Shown here piece after piece: positions 19,301 to 27,003 of a stretch of 64,000 nucleotides of DNA. Numbering within the stretch: position 1 is the stretch's first letter; each line of letters begins with the position of its first letter. Source of the DNA: Bacteroidales bacterium (lineage in GTDB: Bacteria > Bacteroidota > Bacteroidia > Bacteroidales > G3-4614). The position numbers were made by a program, and so were the translations under genes. Below the pieces are notes generated by a model that saw only the letters and a list, made by a program, of their open reading frames with translations, made no database searches and was not told the DNA's origin. The stretch covers positions 62,001 through 126,000 of the forward strand of contig SUXK01000004.1 in assembly GCA_015061035.1 (NCBI GenBank), in the 5' to 3' direction.

Positions 19301-20209
19301 TGGGAAATTCAATGTTACTGTATTTTGTGATGTTGAAAGGCTTGAACCATAGTTGCAGAAATATACTGTTGATGTTGGTTTTCCATTATAGTGGAACCAA
19401 TCTCTGTTTGATCCATCCAATGATGCTGAACCTCCAAGAGAACCTTCATTTGTTGTTAATGAATACCAACAATTATGGAATGGCACACCATAATCAGCTG
19501 CTTTTGTGTAACAATCTCCCAAAAAGTTTTTCATACCTGTATGGAATGCTTGTCCTGAATAGTTTCCTCCTGACAATGCTCCATTCCATGAAAACTCTGA
19601 GTTAAATCCAATTCCATCAATTCCATAATATTTTAAGAATTTCAAGAATTTATCTGCTCCTCCTGTATCTGTTAATACTTTTTTCAACAAATATCCGTAA
19701 CCACTAACATCTGATGTTGAGATATATGCTGCCCATGCAATAGGTGCTAAACTTGAAATTTTTACACCATTTTTGTGACAAACGTCAAGCATAGGTGCTG
19801 GCATACTCAAAAGAGGAGCTGTCCAGTTACCCCAAACATCGGTATAACTCCACATTGTCCATACCTCACCTCCAAAGAAATAAGATGACAATGCATTCCA
19901 TCCGTCACCTCCTATTGGACACCACCATAATAGTTTACGGTCAGGATCCTGTGTAGTACGAACTTGTGTTGCCGCATTTATAAAACGTTCACGAGGTTTA
20001 ATACGAGAAATATTAAAGTTCTCGATATCCTCCATATCTTCTCCGTAACCTTTATAGAAAGGTTGTCCTGGAGTCCATGCTGCATAAGCATTTGCACGAT
20101 CTGCTTCTCCTAAGCCTATTTGCACATACTTTTCGTGCTGTGGGGCTGATTGAGAATAAGCAAACATTGGTAATATTGCCAATGCTACTAAAAGTAAACT
20201 TTTTTTCAT
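16352..20209 (-). CDS. Secreted GH85 endo-beta-N-acetylglucosaminidase, copy D (T9SS cargo)
   Basis: First-transcribed paralogue of the array, 1,285 residues. Signal peptide MKKSLLLVALAILPMFAYSQ, then the GH85 barrel with LLWWCPIGGDGWNALSSYFF, WGNWTAP, DVCHKNGVKIS and the catalytic motif N203-S-E205, ending with WYNIGMQDFMPTWRWW. The downstream order is as in A and C: beta-sandwich (DAWLGGSCLQISG), Fn3-like, PKD-like, LamG-like (WTHVAVTF, MYFNGKKVAE, GWVDEFQVWDRVL), a further Ig/PKD-like unit, and a type A T9SS sorting domain from VYPNPFTDF. Around the LamG domain it is closest to copy A (both have FKVDKFTH and VWPHNNWGD). Its upstream neighbour is tRNA-Gln. It should be exported by Sec, then by T9SS, and anchored or released at the surface. 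Confidence 0.8.
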   Translation of the reverse strand: MKKSLLLVALAILPMFAYSQSAPQHEKYVQIGLGEADRANAYAAWTPGQPFYKGYGEDMEDIENFNISRIKPRERFINAATQVRTTQDPDRKLLWWCPIGGDGWNALSSYFFGGEVWTMWSYTDVWGNWTAPLLSMPAPMLDVCHKNGVKISSLAPIAWAAYISTSDVSGYGYLLKKVLTDTGGADKFLKFLKYYGIDGIGFNSEFSWNGALSGGNYSGQAFHTGMKNFLGDCYTKAADYGVPFHNCWYSLTTNEGSLGGSASLDGSNRDWFHYNGKPTSTVYFCNYGSSLSTSQNTVTLNFPTRSSYDVYMGVDYQAGGPVGNWTSLNNYKISIGLWGAHNRNLIYETRGERGSDPVQQQKTYQMILENVFTGSTKNPVNPPNISTTTRFNSMSTDAYGWAQFITARSTLMCQDGGDLSTDPFVTNFNLGNGKFFNVAGERNADTEWYNIGMQDFMPTWRWWATSTYMGRTAAEVSDDLQYEFIWDDAWLGGSCLQISGATDQTYLQLFKTKYETAKTGDYLTIRYKVLSGTGTLAWACSIEGAETTVVEKTISSSKVDENGWATVNTGIGGRSGIKLESSTIAQLGLKFTDTSDDFKVLIGQIALTRGKPGTYEQPQTPVVEKTKMMARNYKGVDMMIIFNMDNAYTGAAKEAWEPVYNADVNTSYFRIYTQQEGKEPKVFTATTSWAAYVVSAPYITEDAGKIRIGVSAVGLDYETESLIAWGDWMDPMTIAPTIVEGTEIDKPIIKAGEEFTLKYIDVNHAPATWEVINSATGESVQTFPNTKSITMTLTEEGSYDIKITNPDASVAYTRGIIQVSPAATGALPIIASLDADKTQAEVDEVISLNYTASRLGEGTVSRSVKVEDPNMLRFPEVVGSRPYTYMMWFKVDKFTHGSEGTNLIDKRSFNDVWPHNNWGDIWVTIRSYPQDGGAYPRYETSSSGTAQTDPHPANEISFNTYGWTEHDAPNANMMSNDHSVNEGQWTHVAVTFGTDNKQKMYFNGKKVAETTIQHINSNGVRSPGSPVYIGGTSVYKGGYNGWVDEFQVWDRVLTDDEIKTAMKGYATAPAGLQGYWTFEEIVKDANGNNVFPNKGQKGSGYNAAIITTVGQKGENTSEVVQTVVNGSNDELGNPMIGGSYQVTTSAEWTAPGASLTVSSTTANVVYDAAGTYTAGLTLKNMWGSDNRTIDFVVVSNLDGIEDAKIEEMGVYPNPFTDFVNLCFTNEGTYTIEIVALDGKLIESKQINVSANEGVRLDINGEKGMYIIKVLNANNAAVRTLKVVKK

Positions 20210-20272
20210 AGTTTTTTTTGTAAAAATATAGTTAGTAATATATAGTCACAATAAACAATATAGTATTAATTG

Positions 20273-20280
20273 CAAATATA
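20273..20280 (-). promoter_or_regulatory. -7 box (TATATTTG) for GH85 copy D
   Basis: CAAATATA on the plus strand reads TATATTTG on the minus strand, ~63 bases before the ATG of copy D. It is identical to the box of copy C. No -33 TTTG is found. Confidence 0.5.
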
Positions 20281-20439
20281 GACGTTTTATTTGGTTTATA
20301 AAACTTTTTTTATAAAATATTATAGGGGTAAACATTTATAAACAAAACAAAACTCAACACAATTATATACTTTAACCGATAAAAAGCGTTGTTTTTAGAG
20401 TATCTTAGAAATTATATTACATTGCGTAAATTATCAAAA

Positions 20440-20486
20440 AAATAAAGCATCAAACAACTACTAATCAGTTATTTGATACTTTATTT
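20440..20486 (-). terminator. Terminator of tRNA-Gln
   Basis: The arms 20440-20459 and 20467-20486 are complementary over 20 positions, with two G-U pairs when read as minus-strand RNA. The loop is 7 bases and a T-run follows on the minus strand. It begins three bases past the tRNA 3' end, so it closes the tRNA transcript and separates it from GH85 copy D. The remaining 20281-20439 is AT-rich with no gene. Confidence 0.75.
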
Positions 20487-20488
20487 TG

Positions 20489-20559
20489 CTGTCCATGAGG
20501 GACTCGAACCCCCACTGGCAGAGCCAGAATCTGATGTGCTACCATTACACCAATGGACA
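20489..20559 (-). tRNA. tRNA-Gln (anticodon CTG)
   Basis: Read on the minus strand, the acceptor arms TGTCCAT and ATGGACA pair perfectly. The D-arm region is GTGTAATGGTAGC, the anticodon loop is TTCTGGC with anticodon CTG, and the T loop is TTCGAGT with a five-pair stem. The discriminator base is G, and CCA is not encoded. Its 3' end faces the GH85 array. Confidence 0.93.
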
Positions 20560-20660
20560 AGTTTAATTAAATTAGAAATGAGGAATGGTTAATATAGAAT
20601 TATATATGGCAAATCAAAATTGCTTGTGTTATGCCGAACAATTTCAAACTCCTCTAAATT

Positions 20661-21380
20661 CTAATTTTCTTTTAATCCAGATTTAACTTGATTGTAACTC
20701 TCTTCTACAAGTGCGTCTATATCAAAACCTTCTGCCGGAGGTATTATTGGCTTATGGATTTGAAGTGTTAGTTTTCCTGGATTTACAAAGAATGATGATT
20801 TTGATAATATTTTATATGATCCATCTATTGTCATTGGGACTACTGGCATATTCAAATCTACTGCTATTTGAAATGCTCCTCTTTTAAATTTCTTTATTTT
20901 GCCATCTGCCGAACGTGTTCCTTCAGGGAATATTACAACGGACATTCCTCCTTGAAGAGTTTTCTTTGCCTCCTCTATTGTTCGTTTGATTGCTTTGGGA
21001 TTTGTTCTGTCTACAAATATATGTTTTGCGGCTTCACATGCTTTTCCTACCATAGGCACTTTACGCAATGTGTGCTTCATTATCCATTTGAAATTATGAT
21101 TTAAATATCCGTAAACCAAGAAGATATCGTATGCTCCTTGATGGTTTGCTACAAACACATACGATTCATCAGGTTTTATATTTTCTCTTCCTTTTACTTC
21201 TACTTTTACTAACGATATTATACAGAATAGTTTTGACCAAATTTTAGGTGGATAGTACCCCCAAAATGACGGATCTCCTATAAGACCTCCTATTATTACT
21301 GTTGACGTGGTTAGAATTGTTATTAACAATAATAGTGGCGCCATTATAAATATCTCATAAAAGAACAATAATATTTTCAT
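20661..21380 (-). CDS. plsC: 1-Acyl-sn-glycerol-3-phosphate acyltransferase
   Basis: PlsC acylates lysophosphatidate to phosphatidate at the inner membrane for phospholipid synthesis. The 239-residue protein starts with a long hydrophobic segment (residues ~5-35) and then has the acyltransferase motif I NHQGAYD (H80 and D85), the FVDRTNPKAIKR region, and motif III FPEGTRS (~153-159), followed by VPMTIDGSYKIL. Length and order match the bacterial PlsC family. It stands alone, divergent from ispE. Paralogues of this family can acylate other lipids, so the exact acceptor is inferred. Confidence 0.88.
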   Translation of the reverse strand: MKILLFFYEIFIMAPLLLLITILTTSTVIIGGLIGDPSFWGYYPPKIWSKLFCIISLVKVEVKGRENIKPDESYVFVANHQGAYDIFLVYGYLNHNFKWIMKHTLRKVPMVGKACEAAKHIFVDRTNPKAIKRTIEEAKKTLQGGMSVVIFPEGTRSADGKIKKFKRGAFQIAVDLNMPVVPMTIDGSYKILSKSSFFVNPGKLTLQIHKPIIPPAEGFDIDALVEESYNQVKSGLKEN

Positions 21381-21438
21381 ATCTTATATGTTGTTTATTT
21401 GGCAACAAAAATAATACATATTATGGAATTTTTAAGAA

Positions 21439-21465
21439 TTGTTTTAAAAATATTTCGTACTTTTG
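21439..21465 (+). promoter_or_regulatory. Promoter of ispE (TTG and TACTTTTG)
   Basis: TACTTTTG at 21458-21465 matches TAnnTTTG, with TTG at 21439-21441, 16 bases upstream and slightly close. It lies ~40 bases before the ispE ATG. Confidence 0.45.
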
Positions 21466-21505
21466 AAGTAAATTTTGATATTGGTGTTTTTTAATATTAA
21501 TAAAT

Positions 21506-22333
21506 ATGATTGTTTTTCCAAACGCTAAAATTAATTTAGGTCTGAATATTGTAAGCAAACGAGAAGATGGTTATCACAATATCGAGAGCGTTTTTTACCC
21601 CATTCCTTTATACGATATTTTAGAAGTTATTCCTGCCGATAAGAACAAAAAAAGTTTTAGTTTAGAGGTTATCGACCTCCCTGATGACGGAAAACAAAAT
21701 TTAGTAGAGAAGGCATACCGAAAATTAGTTGATAAATACTACATCCCCCCTATTGAAGTCATTCTTAAAAAATGTATTCCCTTTGCCGCCGGATTAGGCG
21801 GAGGCTCTGCTGACGCTGCATATATGCTAAAAATCCTTGACAAGATGTTTATCAACAAAGTCAGCGAAGAAGAGATGCTTGAAATTGGAAAAACTATTGG
21901 TGCTGACGTGCCGTTTTTTATAAAGAACAAACCTGTATTTGCAGAGGGTATTGGAACAGATTTTAGCGACATAGATTTATCTCTTAATGGATACTTTATT
22001 GTTTTAATTAAACCAGATATTGCTATTTCAACCGCAGAGGCATACTCTGGTGTTACTCCTTGTATTCCAAATTATAGTTTAAAGGAGGTTATAAAGCAAC
22101 CTATTTGCGAATGGAGAGGTGTTATTAAAAATGATTTTGAAAAATCACTCTTCCCTAAATATCCTCGTCTTAAAGATATTAAAGAGAGGCTTTATGATAC
22201 TGGTGCTGAATATGCTTCTATGTCGGGGTCAGGATCCTCAATTTTTGGAATCTTTAAAAATAAGCCTAACAAAGAAGAGATAAAAATCTTCTTAACAAAA
22301 GACGATTTTATTTTCATTGAAGAACTTAAATAA
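21506..22333 (+). CDS. ispE: 4-Diphosphocytidyl-2-C-methyl-D-erythritol kinase
   Basis: IspE phosphorylates CDP-methylerythritol in the MEP pathway of isoprenoid precursor synthesis. The 275-residue protein is a GHMP kinase: PNAKINLGLNI at residues 5-15 (substrate Lys region), DGYHNIESVFYPI, the ATP-binding glycine loop FAAGLGGGSADAAYML (~93-108), GADVPFF, and the C-terminal motif SMSGSGSSIFG. All catalytic motifs are intact. It has its own promoter and is not followed closely by another gene. Confidence 0.95.
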   Translation: MIVFPNAKINLGLNIVSKREDGYHNIESVFYPIPLYDILEVIPADKNKKSFSLEVIDLPDDGKQNLVEKAYRKLVDKYYIPPIEVILKKCIPFAAGLGGGSADAAYMLKILDKMFINKVSEEEMLEIGKTIGADVPFFIKNKPVFAEGIGTDFSDIDLSLNGYFIVLIKPDIAISTAEAYSGVTPCIPNYSLKEVIKQPICEWRGVIKNDFEKSLFPKYPRLKDIKERLYDTGAEYASMSGSGSSIFGIFKNKPNKEEIKIFLTKDDFIFIEELK

Positions 22334-22483
22334 ATTTTCATCTATTTTTCAATCATTAAAAAACAGACAAAACTCAATATTAAGCAATGATTCCAACCCT
22401 TTATATATAAACCTAAATTGGTTAATAATCTAATAATCAAGAATTATTATTTTGTTGATTTTTAGAAATTTCTTTTGTTTAAA

Positions 22484-22515
22484 TTTGTTTATTATTTTTT
22501 TAAGTATTAATTTTG
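22484..22515 (+). promoter_or_regulatory. Promoter of small secreted protein (TTTG, N20, TAATTTTG)
   Basis: TTTG at 22484-22487 and TAATTTTG at 22508-22515 are separated by exactly 20 bases, a textbook Bacteroidota promoter. The predicted leader is ~35 bases. Confidence 0.65.
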
Positions 22516-22555
22516 TACCCTGAAAGAAGAAAAGATTGGCTTAGTTCAAAAAATT

Positions 22556-22882
22556 ATGAAAAAATTATTATTATTCATTTCAATATTGCTTTTTACAGCA
22601 AACGTAGTAGCACAGGATTGGCCTACAAGTTCTGCTACTCGCCCTACTTTTGGAGGATTTGCTTCTTCAATTAATGAAGATGAAGACGATAACATAACAA
22701 CAGAGACATCATCATTTGCGGGTGATTATATTACAACTCCTATTACAAAAGGTTTAGGAGATCAAGAAAATCCTGGAAACCCTAATGAAGTTCCCATAAT
22801 TGAGAGTATTTTAGGAATACTTGGTTTAGGTGGTGCATACGCATGGAGATTGTTATCAAAGGGCAGAAGAAAAGAGGATTAA
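22556..22882 (+). CDS. Small secreted protein with sortase-like C-terminal tail
   Basis: Not recognised as a named family. The 108-residue product has a signal peptide (MKKLLLFISILLFTANVVAQ), a polar acidic middle (NEDEDDN at ~40) without regular repeats or cysteines, and a tripartite C terminus: a short motif VPIIES, a hydrophobic glycine-rich helix (ILGILGLGGAYAWRLL) and a basic end (SKGRRKED). This layout resembles the PEP-CTERM/PID-CTERM class of sorting tails that exosortase-type enzymes process; it could also be a simple C-terminal membrane anchor. A clean promoter precedes it and a hairpin terminator follows, so it is a real monocistronic gene. No sortase partner is in the window. Confidence 0.7.
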   Translation: MKKLLLFISILLFTANVVAQDWPTSSATRPTFGGFASSINEDEDDNITTETSSFAGDYITTPITKGLGDQENPGNPNEVPIIESILGILGLGGAYAWRLLSKGRRKED

Positions 22883-22903
22883 TTTAATTTACAAATATAG
22901 AAC

Positions 22904-22938
22904 AAAAAAGAGGTTAGTTGCTAATCTCTTTTTTTTGT
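22904..22938 (+). terminator. Terminator of small secreted protein
   Basis: AAAAGAGGTTAG and CTAATCTCTTTT pair around TTG with one G-U pair, and a run of eight or more T follows. It lies 22 bases past the stop. Confidence 0.85.
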
Positions 22939-23380
22939 TTATACGTTGAGAGTTAATAATCTTTTGTCAATAGTAATTTTGAATATGAATTTGTTCATCT
23001 TTTATTATTACGATTACCTTTTATCATCTATGTTTTGATTCTCATTTTTTTCAACTTATCATAAGTTACCTGATAATATAGATAAGATATTTGTGATGTT
23101 TATATTTTTTACATTCCTTTGACATTATACATTAATAATGGATTTTGCCTTTTTAATTTATTTATTTGCAATACCCTATGGGTATTGGACTATTTTTTAA
23201 GTTAATTATCTCTTTAAAAATTACACATAAATATTATTTTTGTGTATCTTTGCAGAGATTTTTTAGAATTCATTGTTTTTATAATATGTATAAATATGTT
23301 CTTTCAAAGAAAAGAGTTATATTTGCATATTGTTGTTATAAAAAAGAACTTAATTAGTATAAACTAAAATAGAAAACAAA
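22939..23380 (+). promoter_or_regulatory. Long non-coding region upstream of etfB with two palindromes and two -7 boxes
   Basis: This ~440-base stretch holds no convincing gene. It contains a perfect inverted repeat AACTTAT-C-ATAAGTT at 23053-23067, another AATACCC-TAT-GGGTATT at 23170-23186, and two -7-like boxes, TATCTTTG (23245-23252) and TATATTTG (23318-23325). The second box leaves a ~50-base leader to etfB. The palindromes are candidate operators for the etf operon, but no regulator is nearby. Confidence 0.4.
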
Positions 23381-24247
23381 ATGGCATTAAAGATTGTCGT
23401 ACTTGCTAAACAAGTACCCGATACTAGAAATGTGGGTAAGGATGCTATGAAAGAGGACGGTACTGTTAATCGTGCCGCTCTTCCTGCTATCTTCAATCCA
23501 GAAGATTTGAATGCTTTGGAACAAGCATTACAACTCAAAGAGAAAAATCCCGGAACAACAATCACGTTGCTAACCATGGGACCTCCTCGTGCTGCTGATA
23601 TTATTCGCGAAGGTCTTTATCGCGGTGCAGATGGTGGAGTTCTTTTAACAGACAGAGCTTTTGCTGGTGCTGATACTTTGGCTACTTCTTACGCTCTTTC
23701 TTGTGCAGTTAAAAAGATAGGGGATGCTGATATTATTATATCTGGACGTCAGGCTATTGATGGTGATACTGCTCAAGTAGGTCCTCAAGTGGCTGAAAAA
23801 CTTGGTATCTCTCAAGTTACATACGCAGAGAAGATTGTATCAGTTGAAAATAACGAAATTGTTATTGTTCGTCGCCTTGAACATGGAACAGAAACTGTTA
23901 AAGCAAAACTTCCTTTATTGGTTACTGTTAATGGCTCAGCAGATGAGTGTCGCCCAAGAAACACAAAAATGGTGCAACGTAATAAATATGCTAAAACTCC
24001 TTCAGAGAAGGCTTCATTGGCAGACACATCTCTTTACGAGCAAAGACCTTATCTAAATCTTGGTGAGTGGAGCGCTGCTGACGTTGATGCAGATCTTACT
24101 CAAACTGGTCTTGCTGGTTCGCCTACTAAGGTTAAACAAGTTGAGAACGTTGTTTTCCAAGCTAAAGAGAGCAAACGCTTATCTACTGCTGACGAAGAGA
24201 TTGATGAATTAATGAAAGAATTGATTGCTAACCATACCATCGGCTAA
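23381..24247 (+). CDS. etfB: Electron transfer flavoprotein, beta subunit
   Basis: EtfB is the AMP/FAD-binding small subunit of the electron transfer flavoprotein that takes electrons from acyl-CoA dehydrogenases. The 288-residue protein starts KIVVLAKQVPDT and carries GPPRAADIIREGLYRGADGGVLLTD in short consecutive segments, SGRQAIDGDTAQVGPQVAEKLG and a conserved LPLLVTVNGSADECRPR. It is slightly longer than the ~255-residue standard, with extra C-terminal sequence. etfA follows after two bases and an acyl-CoA dehydrogenase after that, so the three form one operon. Confidence 0.93.
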   Translation: MALKIVVLAKQVPDTRNVGKDAMKEDGTVNRAALPAIFNPEDLNALEQALQLKEKNPGTTITLLTMGPPRAADIIREGLYRGADGGVLLTDRAFAGADTLATSYALSCAVKKIGDADIIISGRQAIDGDTAQVGPQVAEKLGISQVTYAEKIVSVENNEIVIVRRLEHGTETVKAKLPLLVTVNGSADECRPRNTKMVQRNKYAKTPSEKASLADTSLYEQRPYLNLGEWSAADVDADLTQTGLAGSPTKVKQVENVVFQAKESKRLSTADEEIDELMKELIANHTIG

Positions 24248-24249
24248 TT

Positions 24250-25269
24250 ATGAATAATTTAATTGTATATTGCGAAATTGATAACGGCATTATAGCCGAT
24301 GTTAGTTTGGAGTTATTGACCAAAGGTCGTACTCTTGCAAATAAGTTGGGTTGCCAACTTGAGGCTCTTGTTATTGGTTCGGAGCTTGCAGGTGTTGAAA
24401 AACAAATTTTCCCATACGGTGCTGACAGAATTTATATGGCAGAAGACAAACGTCTTGCTCCATATACTTCTCTTCCTCACGCTGCAATTCTTACCGGATT
24501 ATTCAAAGAGATCAAACCTCAAATCTGTTTAATGGGTGCAACTTGCGTTGGCCGTGACTTAGGTCCTCGCGTTTCTTCAGCTCTTCACAGCGGTTTGACT
24601 GCTGATTGTACTTCGTTGGAGATTGGACCTCACACAGACAATAAGAGTGGTAAAACTTACGAAAATCTTCTTTATCAAATACGTCCAGCTTTTGGTGGTA
24701 ACATTGTTGCTACTATTGTTAACCCTGACTGCCGTCCCCAAATGGCAACAGTTAGAGAGGGCGTTATGAAACGTGAAATTTATAACGAAAATCACACTGG
24801 AGAGATTGTTAACTTAGATGTTAACAAGTATGTTAAAGATGAGGATTTTGTGGTTGAGATTATTGATCGTCAGATTGCAAAATCTAAAGTTAACATTAAA
24901 GGCGCTCCTGTTGTTGTTGCTGGAGGTTATGGTGTTGGCTCGAAAGAGAACTTTAAACTCCTATATGATTTGGCTGCTGTTTTAGGTGGTGAGGTTGGTG
25001 CTTCGCGTGCAGCGGTTGATGCTGGTTATACTGAACATGAACGTCAAATTGGTCAAACTGGTGTAACTGTACGTCCTAAATTGTATATTGCTTGTGGTAT
25101 TTCAGGACAAATACAACATATTGCAGGTATGCAAGATAGTTCTATTATTATTTCGGTTAACACCGATCCTGAAGCTCCAATTAATGCTATTGCTGATTAT
25201 GTTTTCACTGGTAGTGTTGAAGAGGTTCTTCCTAAATTAATTAAATATTACAAGAAAAATAGCAAATAA
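24250..25269 (+). CDS. etfA: Electron transfer flavoprotein, alpha subunit
   Basis: EtfA is the FAD-binding large subunit that pairs with EtfB. The 339-residue protein has the N-terminal ETF domain and the C-terminal FAD-binding domain with VVVAGGYGVGSKENFKLL, GEVGASRAAVDAGY, RQIGQTGVTVRPKLYIACG and the motif SGQIQHIAGMQDSSIIISVN. All standard motifs are present. It sits two bases after etfB and four bases before the dehydrogenase, which implies translational coupling. Confidence 0.94.
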   Translation: MNNLIVYCEIDNGIIADVSLELLTKGRTLANKLGCQLEALVIGSELAGVEKQIFPYGADRIYMAEDKRLAPYTSLPHAAILTGLFKEIKPQICLMGATCVGRDLGPRVSSALHSGLTADCTSLEIGPHTDNKSGKTYENLLYQIRPAFGGNIVATIVNPDCRPQMATVREGVMKREIYNENHTGEIVNLDVNKYVKDEDFVVEIIDRQIAKSKVNIKGAPVVVAGGYGVGSKENFKLLYDLAAVLGGEVGASRAAVDAGYTEHERQIGQTGVTVRPKLYIACGISGQIQHIAGMQDSSIIISVNTDPEAPINAIADYVFTGSVEEVLPKLIKYYKKNSK

Positions 25270-25273
25270 CGAT

Positions 25274-26980
25274 ATGTCAAATTTCTATTCTGATAATGCG
25301 GACTTAAAACATCATCTTAATCACCCGATGATGCGTCGCCTTGTTGAGTTACACGAGCGTAACTTTACTGAGGCTGAAAAATATGACTATGCTCCTCTTG
25401 ATTTTGAGGATGCTATGGATAGTTACGAAAAAGTTCTTGAAATTGCAGGAGAGATTAGTGGTGAAATTGTTGCTCCTAATGCTGAGAGTGTTGACCAAGA
25501 GGGTCCTCATGTAATTGACGGACATGTTAAATATGCTTCTGCAACAGAGAAAAACCTTGATGCTCTTGTTAAAGCTGGTCTTATGGGTATATCTCTTCCA
25601 CGCCAATATGACGGTTTGAACTTCTCTCTTGTTCCTTATATTATGGCTGCCGACATGGTTAGTCGCGCTGATGCAAGTTTTGTTAATATTTGGGGGTTAC
25701 AAGATTGTGCCGAGACTATTAACGAGTTTGCAAGCGAGGAGCAAAAGATGCGTTACTTACCAAGAGTTTGCGCTGGTGAGACTATGGCTATGGACTTGAC
25801 TGAGCCTGATGCTGGTTCGGATCTTCAAGCTGTTATGCTTAAAGCAACATACTGTGAAGAGGATGGCACATGGAGATTAAACGGTGTTAAACGTTTTATT
25901 ACCAACGGAGACGGACACATTGCTCTTGTTTTGGCTCGCTCTGAAGAGGGTTCAAAAGATGGTAGAGGTTTGTCTATGTTTATCTACGACCGTAACGATG
26001 GTGGCGTTGTTGTTCGCCGTATTGAGAACAAAATGGGTATTAAAGGTTCTCCTACTTGTGAGTTGGTATTTAAAAATGCTAAAGCAGAACTTTGTGGAGA
26101 ACGCCGTCTTGGTTTGATTAAATATGTAATGGCTCTTATGAATGGCGCTCGTTTGGGTATTGCGGCTCAATCGGTTGGTATCTCTGAGGCTGCTTACCGA
26201 GAGGCTCTTCAATATGCTAAAGAGCGTTTCCAATTTGGTAAGGCTATCATAAACTTCCCTGCTGTTAGCGAAATTATTGCTACAATGAAAGCCAAACTTG
26301 ACGCTTCTCGTTCTTTATTATACGAAACTACTCGCTACGTTGACCTATACAAAACTCTTGAGGCTATCGCTAAAGAGCGTTCATTAGAGAAAGAGGAACG
26401 TATGGAGATGAAGCAGGCTCAACGCAAGGCTGATGCTCTTACTCCGCTTGTTAAGGGAATGAGTAGTGAATATTGCAACCAAAATGCTTACGACTGTGTT
26501 CAAGTACATGGTGGTTCGGGATTTATGAAAGATTATCCTTGTGAACGTATATATCGCGATGCTCGTATTACTTCAATTTACGAGGGTACTACTCAACTTC
26601 AAGTTGTGGCTGCTATTCGTCACGTTGGTAGCGGTACTTATTTGAATATCATTAAAGAGTATGAGGCTATTGAGGTTCCTGCTGAATTGGCAGAGATGAA
26701 AGCCAAACTAATTGCAATGACTGCTCTTTATGAGAAGAGCGTTGCTACTGTTACTGCCGACAAGGATGCTCAATATATTGATTTCCACGCTCGCCGCTTG
26801 GTTGAGATTGCTGGTCACATTATTATGGGTTATCTTTTGTTACAAGACTCTATGCGTAATGAATCATTCAAACGTTCTACCGAGAACTATATTCGCTACG
26901 GAGAGGCAGAGACAAACAAAAATGCTTCGTTCATTGAGAACTTCAAACCTGAAAGTATTGAGAACTATCTAAACAACTAA
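25274..26980 (+). CDS. Acyl-CoA dehydrogenase family protein
   Basis: FAD-dependent acyl-CoA dehydrogenase, the likely electron donor to EtfAB. The 568-residue length exceeds the ~380 of short-chain enzymes and fits the longer family with a C-terminal extension. Visible motifs are the FAD/substrate signature MAMDLTEPDAGSDL with NGVKRFITNGD, ARLGIAAQSVGISEAAYREAL, and the C-terminal FAD motif QVHGGSGFMKDYPCERIYRDARITSIYEGTTQLQ (split around CERIYRDAR). A ~100-residue helical C-terminal domain follows. The chain length of the substrate cannot be told. The gene ends the etf operon before a strong hairpin at 27004-27038. Confidence 0.9.
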   Translation: MSNFYSDNADLKHHLNHPMMRRLVELHERNFTEAEKYDYAPLDFEDAMDSYEKVLEIAGEISGEIVAPNAESVDQEGPHVIDGHVKYASATEKNLDALVKAGLMGISLPRQYDGLNFSLVPYIMAADMVSRADASFVNIWGLQDCAETINEFASEEQKMRYLPRVCAGETMAMDLTEPDAGSDLQAVMLKATYCEEDGTWRLNGVKRFITNGDGHIALVLARSEEGSKDGRGLSMFIYDRNDGGVVVRRIENKMGIKGSPTCELVFKNAKAELCGERRLGLIKYVMALMNGARLGIAAQSVGISEAAYREALQYAKERFQFGKAIINFPAVSEIIATMKAKLDASRSLLYETTRYVDLYKTLEAIAKERSLEKEERMEMKQAQRKADALTPLVKGMSSEYCNQNAYDCVQVHGGSGFMKDYPCERIYRDARITSIYEGTTQLQVVAAIRHVGSGTYLNIIKEYEAIEVPAELAEMKAKLIAMTALYEKSVATVTADKDAQYIDFHARRLVEIAGHIIMGYLLLQDSMRNESFKRSTENYIRYGEAETNKNASFIENFKPESIENYLNN

Positions 26981-27003
26981 CAGATTGTTTTTGATAATAT
27001 TAT

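Noticed and set aside
3247..20660. GH85 array as a mobile genomic island
   Set aside because: No integrase, transposase or flanking direct repeat was seen, and base composition is similar to the rest of the window by eye.
23166..23357. 63-codon ORF before etfB
   Set aside because: Two promoter-like boxes lie inside it, its product is rich in Tyr/Phe/Cys without a recognisable pattern, and it overlaps the etfB leader.
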